The translations under genes were made by a program, and so were the position numbers. 64,000 nt of DNA from NCBI RefSeq assembly GCF_030295385.1, contig NZ_AP027079.1:2418001-2482000 (forward strand), in the 5' to 3' direction. Under the pieces are notes generated by a model. That model ran no database searches and was not told where the DNA came from. It saw nothing but the letters and a program-made list of their open reading frames with translations. Each line of letters opens with the position of its first letter. Position 1 is the stretch's first letter. Below are positions 8,716 through 15,036 of the stretch, in pieces. This stretch comes from Geothrix oryzae (lineage in GTDB: Bacteria > Acidobacteriota > Holophagae > Holophagales > Holophagaceae).

Positions 8716-9840
8716 CTATCGCACCAGGGATTGGTATAGCGATTGATATTGAAGGGCCACCGATCGGATGCTGAATTCCGTTTCCATCTTCACGCGCCCC
8801 AGTTCCCCCAGCTGAATCCGCTGCTCAGCAGAAAGGGAGAGGAGCGAGTGCACTGCTTCCGCCAACGCGGCCGTGTCACCAGCCGGGATGATCCGGCCCG
8901 CGGCCCCGACCAGGGCCGCGGAATCACCCACATGGGTCGCGACACAGGGCACGCCGCAGGCCAAGGCCTCGCCGAGAGCGTTGGAGAAGCCCTCGTTCCA
9001 GGATGGGGAAACCGCGATATCCAGGGCCGCGGTCAGGCGCGGCAGATCGGTGCGTTCCCCGAGCAGATGCACGCGCCCCGCCAACGCCGGGTCGCGCAGT
9101 GCGGAATTCAGTTCTGGCTGGCCCTGATGGACGCCCTGCCCGGCAAACACACCGTGCACCTCGGGTGGCAGCCGCCGCAAGGCATCCAGAAACATCCGAT
9201 GGTTCTTTTCAGGATGGAATCGTGCGAATTGCCCAATCAGCCGGGCTTCCGGTTCCAGGCCCAGCTCCTTTCTGACCTGGGCTCGGGCCGAGGGATCTGG
9301 ATGGAAACGGTCGAGCGCGAAACCGTTCGGAATCCAACGACTACGGTCCTCCCGGTACCCGATGGCCTCGTGCTGCCTCCGCGCCGAGTGGGCGTTGTAG
9401 AGCACGACATCCGCGGCGGCGGAAAGCCTGGCGCCCAGGTGGATGAGTGCCCGCGTCATGGGGCGATAGGTGGCCATGGTGTCGATTCCCACTCGGATAT
9501 TCCATAGCAGCGGCGCCTGACCAGGTATGAAGCGTGCAGCCAGGTAGGCGGCGAGGTTCCCGTGGTACATCCACCCCTGGATGATGTGGGGCTGCCAGGG
9601 TGCCCCGCGCAAGCAGAAGCCTGGGAGGCGCCACAAGCCAGGCGCTCCCCGCCCAAGCCCCAGGCAAAGGGTGGGCACTCCCTGTTCCCTCAGTTCCGCA
9701 GCCAAAGGCGCTTCGGCACCCAGGCACAGCACCCGTGGATCGAATGCCTCCCGGTCCATGGCCCCCAGCAGGCGCACCAGCATGGACTCGGCGCCTCCGC
9801 GAGTGAGGCCGGTGATCAGATGGAGGACGCGAAGCTTCAT
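8716..9840 (-). CDS. Glycosyltransferase, GT4 family
   Basis: A 374-residue GT-B fold transferase. The N-terminal domain has LITGLTRGGAESMLVRLL, the glycine-rich loop common in GT4 enzymes. The C-terminal domain has IGQFARFHPEKNH at the nucleotide-sugar binding side and EGFSNALGEALACGVP, the E-x7-E motif of retaining GT4 enzymes. The start ATG at 9840 is chosen because it is preceded by a strong GGGAGGAGGGGGAG purine tract and begins the fold (MKLRVLHL). It is transcribed with the epimerase (17 bases upstream) and the flippase. It probably adds a sugar to the lipid-linked glycan at the inner face of the membrane; donor and acceptor are unknown. Confidence 0.88.
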   Translation of the reverse strand: MKLRVLHLITGLTRGGAESMLVRLLGAMDREAFDPRVLCLGAEAPLAAELREQGVPTLCLGLGRGAPGLWRLPGFCLRGAPWQPHIIQGWMYHGNLAAYLAARFIPGQAPLLWNIRVGIDTMATYRPMTRALIHLGARLSAAADVVLYNAHSARRQHEAIGYREDRSRWIPNGFALDRFHPDPSARAQVRKELGLEPEARLIGQFARFHPEKNHRMFLDALRRLPPEVHGVFAGQGVHQGQPELNSALRDPALAGRVHLLGERTDLPRLTAALDIAVSPSWNEGFSNALGEALACGVPCVATHVGDSAALVGAAGRIIPAGDTAALAEAVHSLLSLSAEQRIQLGELGRVKMETEFSIRSVALQYQSLYQSLVR

Positions 9841-9856
9841 CTCCCCCTCCTCCCAA

Positions 9857-10795
9857 TCATGGAACCAGCCACTCCAGATACCGTTGGAGTCCCTGATCAA
9901 TCGAGGTTTTCGGGGAGAGGCCCAATAGTCGCTGAGCTTTGGCGCTGTCCGCCAGGGTCGCCGGGACATCCCCGGGGAAAGGGGCCTGGAAGATGAGCTT
10001 GGCTTCGCGCCCGACGGTGCGCGAGACCGCTTGGATCAGTTCCAAAACCGTGATGGACTGGGCCCCGCCAAGGTTGATGATCTCGAACCCAAATCGTCGC
10101 TCCACCGCGGCCAGGACTCCGTCGACGATGTCTCCCACATAGGTGAAGTCCCGGATCGCGCTTCCATCTCCGAAGACCGTGATGGGGTCCCCCTGGAGAA
10201 TGGCCCGGGTGAACTTCGCGATGGCCATGTCTGGCCGCTGGCGAGGCCCATAGACCGTGAAGAAGCGCAGGGCAACCGTGTCCAGACCGTGGATGTGGTT
10301 GTAGTTGTAGCAGAGAAGCTCACCCATCCGCTTGGTGACGGCATAGGGGGAGATGGGACAGTCCACGGGGTCGTCCTCGCGCCACGGGAGCCTTGGGCTG
10401 AGGCCGTACACCGATGAGGAGGAGGCGAACACGAATCGGGGTTTCCCGAATTGGACGGCGCCCTCAAGAAGATTCAGGAGGCCGATCACATTCACCGTTT
10501 CATAGAGCACCGGGTCCTTCAGGCTGGGGCGCACGCCCGCCCGTGCCGCCAGGTGGACCACCACTTCGAATTCGCCCTGGAGCAGCGTCTCGATGAGGGC
10601 TCGATCCCGGATGTCCCCCTCGACCAGGCGGAAGGAGGGGTGGTCCAGCACGCCCGCCAGATTTCGCCGCTTGATGGCCGGATCGTAATAATCGTTGAAG
10701 TCGTCCACGACGGTGACTTCATCGCCCCGCTTCAAGAGGGCTTCCACCACATGGGATCCGATGAATCCCGCCCCCCCGGTGACCAGAATCTTCAT
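9857..10795 (-). CDS. NAD-dependent nucleotide-sugar epimerase (extended SDR)
   Basis: A 312-residue extended short-chain dehydrogenase. The NAD-binding TGGAGFIGSH motif is at the N-terminus, followed by VVDDFNDYYDPAIK, a form usual in UDP-glucuronate 4-epimerases and their relatives. The catalytic triad is visible as the serine in ASSSSVYG and the YAVTK motif. The length fits UDP-glucose or UDP-glucuronate 4-epimerases. Its ATG overlaps the stop of the upstream GT4 gene by four bases (ATGA), so it is translationally coupled to it. It supplies an epimerised nucleotide sugar for the glycan; the exact substrate (UDP-GlcA, UDP-Glc or UDP-GlcNAc) is not decided. Confidence 0.88.
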   Translation of the reverse strand: MKILVTGGAGFIGSHVVEALLKRGDEVTVVDDFNDYYDPAIKRRNLAGVLDHPSFRLVEGDIRDRALIETLLQGEFEVVVHLAARAGVRPSLKDPVLYETVNVIGLLNLLEGAVQFGKPRFVFASSSSVYGLSPRLPWREDDPVDCPISPYAVTKRMGELLCYNYNHIHGLDTVALRFFTVYGPRQRPDMAIAKFTRAILQGDPITVFGDGSAIRDFTYVGDIVDGVLAAVERRFGFEIINLGGAQSITVLELIQAVSRTVGREAKLIFQAPFPGDVPATLADSAKAQRLLGLSPKTSIDQGLQRYLEWLVP

Positions 10796-11973
10796 GGCTC
10801 GACACGCATCCTTTCTGGGGCATCAGAGCGGGGCGGGAAGCCCAGCTCCTGATAGACGGCGAAGGTGGCATCCAGGACCCGCCTCTGGTCGAACCCCTCC
10901 ACCACCAGCCTCCGGCTCTCCCGGCCATAGGCCTCCCGGGTGCTGGGATCCACCAGCAGTTCCAGCAGGGCTTCGGCCAGAGCGCCGCCGTCTTTCGGCG
11001 GAACCAGACGGCCATTGCTCCCGTGCCGGACGATGTCCCGGATCCCTTCGCCGTCGACCGCCACGAGAGGCAAGCCCGAGGCCGCTGCCTCCAGGAGGCT
11101 TCTCGGGACACCTTCGCGGTAATGGGAGGGCAGGACCGCGAGGGTAGCCTGCCGGTACAGGTCCGGCATGTCGTCCCGGTGACCCAGGAATTGGACCATC
11201 GGGAACCGGCATTTCAGTGCTTCCAATTCGAGGGGGGAGAAGGATCCGGGGTTGCCCTCGTCGATCTCTCCCGCCACCTGGAACACGACCTCGGGGCAGC
11301 TTTGATGCACGATGCTGGCCGCCTCACAGAAATCACCGATCCCCTTGTCCTTGAGCAAGCGGGAAGCCAGGATCAGCCTGGGGGGGGTCGACGGGCGGTC
11401 TGAAGGATGGAACCGGTCCGTGTCGATGCCCGACCCTGCGATCAACCGACACCGATCCTGATGACCGGCGTGCGTGGCGACCTGCGCGAGGTCGCTCGGA
11501 TTCTGGAAGATCGTCCTTGTGCCCGGGTTCCGGAAGGTCCATCGGAGGAACGCCTCCAGCAGGGTGCGGGGAAGCCGGTAGCGTCCCCAATGGCTCGAAC
11601 TGAACATGCTCCCGAGGCCCGTCACGGCGTTGACGATTCGCGGCGTTCCGGCGCGTCGGGCGGCCAAGGTTCCGATCAGGATGGATTTGAGCGTGAAGTT
11701 GTGGAGCAGGTCCAGTCGGACCTTCCGCAGGTCTCGCGCCAACCGCGCGGCTGCCGTCAGGTCGCGGACAGGGTTCAATCCCCGCCGGTCGACCTCGGCG
11801 GAGATCCAATGGAACCCCTCCGCTTCCAGCCTCGGGCGATAGGGACCGTCAGGGCAGATCACCCACACTTCTGCCCCCAGCTCGACCTGAAGGCGTTTTG
11901 CCAAGGGCAATCGGAAATTGTAGAGATACCATTCGGTGTTGGCGAACAAGGCGATGCGCGGGGGTTGAGGCAA
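10792..11973 (-). CDS. Glycosyltransferase, GT4 family
   Basis: A 393-residue GT-B transferase. It starts RIALFANTEWYLYNFRLPLA, typical of GT4 enzymes acting on polyprenyl-linked GlcNAc-type acceptors. The C-terminal domain has LILASRLLKDKGIGDF and the E-x7-E motif EGVPRSLLEAAASG. The start is a TTG at 11973 with AAGGGAA just upstream; no ATG lies near the fold start, so the ribosome-binding site decides it. It is the first gene of the minus-strand operon and lies 57 bases from the divergent phosphoglycosyl transferase. It probably adds the second sugar after that enzyme; this is inference from position and family. Confidence 0.86.
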   Translation of the reverse strand: MPQPPRIALFANTEWYLYNFRLPLAKRLQVELGAEVWVICPDGPYRPRLEAEGFHWISAEVDRRGLNPVRDLTAAARLARDLRKVRLDLLHNFTLKSILIGTLAARRAGTPRIVNAVTGLGSMFSSSHWGRYRLPRTLLEAFLRWTFRNPGTRTIFQNPSDLAQVATHAGHQDRCRLIAGSGIDTDRFHPSDRPSTPPRLILASRLLKDKGIGDFCEAASIVHQSCPEVVFQVAGEIDEGNPGSFSPLELEALKCRFPMVQFLGHRDDMPDLYRQATLAVLPSHYREGVPRSLLEAAASGLPLVAVDGEGIRDIVRHGSNGRLVPPKDGGALAEALLELLVDPSTREAYGRESRRLVVEGFDQRRVLDATFAVYQELGFPPRSDAPERMRVEP

Positions 11974-12030
11974 AGTGTTCCCTTAGGCTGTGCCTGGCCA
12001 TAGTAGCCTTGATCGTTTTCCCAGCCTACG

Positions 12031-13047
12031 GTGCAGCCACCCATGCCATTCGACCCTCGCCTCGCTCGATTCCTGGGAGGACTGCTTTCGGCCGGGCTCG
12101 CATCTTATTTCGCACTTCGCATCCTGGGACCTCAGGGGTGGATGGATGTACCCGATGGACGAAAGCTCCATGGACATCCCAGGCCCCGAACGGGAGGCGT
12201 AGCCCTCTGGGCGGCCTTGACCCTTGGGCATGCGCTCGGGTGGCTCCAGTTGCCCATCGCAGGAAGCGAATGGATCTGCCTCCACGGACTCGCCCTGATG
12301 GGCGCCCTCGACGACCGCCATTCCCTGAGCCCACGGATCAAGGCCCTGGCGGGTCTCGGGCTTGCCTTCACCCTGGCCATCCCAGTGGCCTACGCCTTCG
12401 CCCTGGATCGCCCTGTGGCGATGCTGATGCGCCTGTCCATTCCGACGAACCCACCGTACCTGACCCTTCCGCTCCTGGTGCTCTGGTTCTGGGCGATCCC
12501 TCAATCATTCAATCTCATCGATGGCATGGATGGTCTTGCCACCGGCTTGGCTCTGCTCATCGCTTCCTTCCTCCTGGTGGGACGGGGCTTCACGGGCACC
12601 CCCTTTCTCCTTGGCGCCCTGCTGGCCACCTTCCTCCTGAACTGGCCCAAAGCCATTCATTTCCTGGGGGACTGCGGCGCCTATTTTCTCGGGGGCCTCC
12701 TCGGGTTGCTGGCGCTTCGGACCAGAGCCTTCGAATTTCCTTCGCTGGCCCTTTGGGTATTCGCCTATCCGATCCTGGACATGGCGCTGGTCATCACGAT
12801 TCGATTCCTCCGGGGCCGCCCGCTCGGAGCCGGAGACCGCAACCATCTCCACCACCAGTGGGCCTCCCTCATTGGCGAGCGGTGGGCGGTTCCCCTGCTC
12901 TGGCTCGAGGCGGCCGCCCTCGCCGTGGGCCCCACAGGGTTCCCCGGAAGCTCCTGGGTCTGCTGGCCCGCCCTTGTCCTGATGCTGGCCCAATGCGCCT
13001 TCTTCGTGCGCCGGTCCTTGCAGGAATCGGAAAAGACCCCAGGCTGA
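12031..13047 (+). CDS. Undecaprenyl-phosphate sugar-1-phosphate transferase (WecA/TagO-like)
   Basis: A 338-residue polytopic membrane enzyme of the MraY/WecA/TagO superfamily. These transfer a GlcNAc-1-phosphate-type group from a UDP-sugar to undecaprenyl phosphate and so start glycan assembly on the inner membrane. Diagnostic motifs are present in order: DVPDGRKLHGHPRPRTGG, the LDDR of the first cytoplasmic Asp pair, FNLIDGMDGLATG, FLGDCGAYFLG and the HIHH-like loop as DRNHLHHQ. About ten membrane helices can be drawn. The start shown is GTG; ATG at 12043 is equally possible, and neither has a clear Shine-Dalgarno. It is divergent from the GT4 operon and is the likely priming enzyme for the cluster. 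Confidence 0.9.
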   Translation: MQPPMPFDPRLARFLGGLLSAGLASYFALRILGPQGWMDVPDGRKLHGHPRPRTGGVALWAALTLGHALGWLQLPIAGSEWICLHGLALMGALDDRHSLSPRIKALAGLGLAFTLAIPVAYAFALDRPVAMLMRLSIPTNPPYLTLPLLVLWFWAIPQSFNLIDGMDGLATGLALLIASFLLVGRGFTGTPFLLGALLATFLLNWPKAIHFLGDCGAYFLGGLLGLLALRTRAFEFPSLALWVFAYPILDMALVITIRFLRGRPLGAGDRNHLHHQWASLIGERWAVPLLWLEAAALAVGPTGFPGSSWVCWPALVLMLAQCAFFVRRSLQESEKTPG

Positions 13048-13239
13048 GGCCTCGTCCAGAGGAAGACCCCATGGTCGCGATTGGGCCATGGGCCTGACGC
13101 AATCCGTCGCCCCTGGACCTGGGTGTCTAGCCTGACGCGGGTTCTCTGTGATGGACCCCTCAAGGTCCGGGAGGATTTCCAGGCTTTACCTCTTGCATCC
13201 AAACCTGGGTCGAGGCACCTTGTTGGCATCCCCTTAACC

Positions 13240-13255
13240 TGGCATGGGACTTGAT
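13240..13255 (+). promoter_or_regulatory. Sigma-54-like promoter of pilin gene 1
   Basis: The sequence TGGCATGGGACTTGAT resembles the -24/-12 promoter TGGCAC-N5-TTGCA. The GG-N10-G spacing is right, but the -12 C is an A. It lies 37 bases before the pilin ATG, leaving a short leader. The 23-base block around it is kept identical upstream of the second pilin although the flanks have diverged. Confidence 0.55.
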
Positions 13256-13291
13256 AAAATGTCTCTGGCCATCGCCATCCTGGAGCGCATC

Positions 13292-13783
13292 ATGCAAAAA
13301 CAGTCCGGCTTCACCCTCATCGAACTGCTGTTGGTGCTCGCCATCATCGGCATCATCTCCGCCATCGCGGTGCCCGCCCTCCTCGGCCAGCGTGAGCGCG
13401 CCCGCATGCAGGCCACCAAGGACAACACCACTTCCGTCATCGCCGACCTCACCTCCACCCTCGGCGAGCTGAGCGATCCCCCGTCCGAGCGCAAGACCGG
13501 CCTGCCCACCACCCTCTATGACGGCACGGCGGGCATGAACCAGACCAAGGCCACCGACGCCATCACCGCCGTCATGGCCAAGACCAACTTCAACACCGCC
13601 AAGAACCCCTATGGCTCCGGCCCGGCCTACATCGCCACGGCGAAGGGTACCGTCAGCGGCGCCGTCTACCTCGATGCGACCACTGCCAATACCACCACCG
13701 ATCCGGTCATCACCGTCACCGGCGTGTTCATGAACTCCAAGGGCGTCCAGGACACCCTGGCCAAGACCGTGGCCGTCAACTAG
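13292..13783 (+). CDS. Type IV pilin, tandem copy 1
   Basis: A 163-residue prepilin. The short leader MQKQSG ends in the Gly used by prepilin peptidase, and the mature protein would start FTLIE with the conserved Glu5. It continues with the hydrophobic helix LLLVLAIIGIISAIAVPALL. The C-terminal domain is rich in Thr and Ala, has seven aromatic residues and no cysteine, so it lacks the usual disulfide loop. ATG 13292 follows GGAG at good spacing and gives the short leader expected; upstream in-frame starts would lengthen it unnaturally. A strong terminator follows at 13802. It differs from the next gene at only six residues. It is likely a major pilin (PilA-like); which copy is major is not decided. 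Confidence 0.92.
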   Translation: MQKQSGFTLIELLLVLAIIGIISAIAVPALLGQRERARMQATKDNTTSVIADLTSTLGELSDPPSERKTGLPTTLYDGTAGMNQTKATDAITAVMAKTNFNTAKNPYGSGPAYIATAKGTVSGAVYLDATTANTTTDPVITVTGVFMNSKGVQDTLAKTVAVN

Positions 13784-13801
13784 GCTGGTTTGAAAATCGG
13801 C

Positions 13802-13830
13802 AAAAAGGGGGCCACGGCCCCCTTTTTTTA
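13802..13830 (+). terminator. Rho-independent terminator after pilin 1
   Basis: A GGGGGCC / GGCCCCC stem flanked by an A-run before and seven T residues after, 19 bases past the pilin stop. It separates the two tandem pilins into single transcription units. Confidence 0.9.
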
Positions 13831-13881
13831 ATCTTCGGAAATTACCCGGGCCAGGAGCAGGCTTTCGCATCATCCTGGACC

Positions 13882-13897
13882 TGGCATGGGACTTGAT
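13882..13897 (+). promoter_or_regulatory. Sigma-54-like promoter of pilin gene 2
   Basis: The same TGGCATGGGACTTGAT as upstream of pilin 1, again 37 bases before the ATG. The bases between it and the upstream terminator are not conserved between the copies, so the element itself seems to be under selection or was copied with the gene. Confidence 0.55.
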
Positions 13898-13933
13898 AAA
13901 ACATCAGCGGCCATCGCCACCAAGGAGCACCTC

Positions 13934-14425
13934 ATGAAAAAACAGTCCGGCTTCACCCTCATCGAACTGCTGTTGGTGCTCGCCATCATCGGCATCATCT
14001 CCGCCATCGCGGTGCCCGCCCTCCTCGGCCAGCGTGAGCGCGCCCGCATGCAGGCCACCAAGGACAACACCACCTCCGTCATCGCCGACCTCACCTCCAC
14101 CCTCGGCGAGCTGAGCGATGCCCCGTCCGAGCGCAAGACCGGCCTGCCCACCACCCTCTATGACGGCACGGCGGGTATGAACCAGACCAAGGCCGTGGAT
14201 GCCATCACCGCCGTCATGGCCAAGACCAACTTCAACACCGCCAAGAACCCCTATGGTTCTGGCCCGGCCTACATCGCCACGGCAGTCGGCACGGTCAGCG
14301 GCGCCGTCTACCTCGACGCGACCAGCGCCAATACCACCACCGATCCGGTCATCACCGTCACCGGCGTGTTCATGAACTCCAAGGGCGTCCAGGACACCCT
14401 GGCCAAGAATGTGGCCGTCAACTAA
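13934..14425 (+). CDS. Type IV pilin, tandem copy 2
   Basis: A 163-residue prepilin, same length as copy 1 and different at six positions (second residue Lys for Gln, and later Pro to Ala, Thr to Val, Lys to Val, Thr to Ser, Thr to Asn). Leader MKKQSG, mature start FTLIE with Glu5, no cysteine. The DNA over the first 145 bases after the start region is almost identical to copy 1, including synonymous sites, which points to a recent duplication or gene conversion. ATG 13934 has AAGGAG upstream. Its own promoter-like element and terminator make it a separate transcription unit. The replacement of Lys/Thr by Val in the C-terminal domain slightly changes surface charge. Confidence 0.92.
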   Translation: MKKQSGFTLIELLLVLAIIGIISAIAVPALLGQRERARMQATKDNTTSVIADLTSTLGELSDAPSERKTGLPTTLYDGTAGMNQTKAVDAITAVMAKTNFNTAKNPYGSGPAYIATAVGTVSGAVYLDATSANTTTDPVITVTGVFMNSKGVQDTLAKNVAVN

Positions 14426-14440
14426 AACGGCCTGATCACA

Positions 14441-14475
14441 AAAAAAGGGGGGCCGAGGCGCCCCCCTTTTTCGTT
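14441..14475 (+). terminator. Rho-independent terminator after pilin 2
   Basis: An A-run, a GGGGGG-rich arm, a short loop and CCCCCC followed by TTTTT, 16 bases past the stop codon. A strong intrinsic terminator by eye. Confidence 0.88.
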
Positions 14476-14476
14476 T

Positions 14477-14492
14477 TGGCATATTATTTCCT
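14477..14492 (+). promoter_or_regulatory. Sigma-54-like element upstream of pilin gene 3
   Basis: TGGCATATTATTTCCT keeps the -24 TGGCA part and the spacing seen in the other two pilins but has a poor -12 part (TTCC). It lies 38 bases before the ATG, almost the same distance as in copies 1 and 2. It is weaker evidence than for the first two. Confidence 0.35.
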
Positions 14493-14529
14493 ACTCAATC
14501 CCGAAACCTGCCGGATGGATTGAGGAAAC

Positions 14530-15036
14530 ATGAGACGCGCTGCTGGATTCACCCTGATCGAGCTGCTGCTGGTGCTGGCCATCATCGGCATTCTCGCCAC
14601 CATTGCGGTTCCTTCCCTGTTGAACCAACGGGAGAAGGCCAAGATGAACGCCCTCAAGGACCAGACCGTGAGAGTCGTGGGGGACTTGGGGTCCGTGATC
14701 AATGAGCTGGCCGACCCCCCCTCGGAGCGAAAAGCCGGCTATCCCACGACCAGCTACCTGGGGACGGCTGGGGACAATCAAACCAAAGCCCAGGATGCGA
14801 TCACCCTGGTCATGGCGCGCCCCAACTTCTCCTCCGCGCGCAATCCGTACACCGGTGGCGGCGGGGCCTACCTGGCCGCGCCGACCCCTGCGCCTGGAGG
14901 AGGTACCCTTGGGGCCGTCTACCTCGACGCCTCCACCGCCAATACCACCCAGGACGCCTACATCACGATCACGGGCGTTTTCCGCGATATCAAGGGTGAT
15001 ATTCAGGGCCTGACCAAGACCGTATCTGTGAATTGA
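14530..15036 (+). CDS. Type IV pilin, divergent third copy
   Basis: A 168-residue prepilin with leader MRRAAG and mature start FTLIE (Glu5), followed by the same kind of hydrophobic helix (LLLVLAIIGILATIAVPSLL). The C-terminal domain aligns with the two tandem pilins along its length (ELADPPSERKAGYPTTSYLGTAG, NQTKAQDAIT, VYLDASTANTT) but is much more divergent and has a Gly/Pro-rich insert (about residues 99-122). No cysteine. ATG 14530 is preceded by GAGGAAAC. Its last 47 bases overlap the 3' end of the ligase-like gene on the other strand. It may be an alternative or minor subunit of the same pilus. Confidence 0.9.
   Translation: MRRAAGFTLIELLLVLAIIGILATIAVPSLLNQREKAKMNALKDQTVRVVGDLGSVINELADPPSERKAGYPTTSYLGTAGDNQTKAQDAITLVMARPNFSSARNPYTGGGGAYLAAPTPAPGGGTLGAVYLDASTANTTQDAYITITGVFRDIKGDIQGLTKTVSVN

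Noticed and set aside
13048-13239. A small gene between the WecA-like gene and pilin 1
   Set aside because: No frame in this gap has a start with a ribosome-binding site and coding-type codon bias; it holds only the pilin promoter region.
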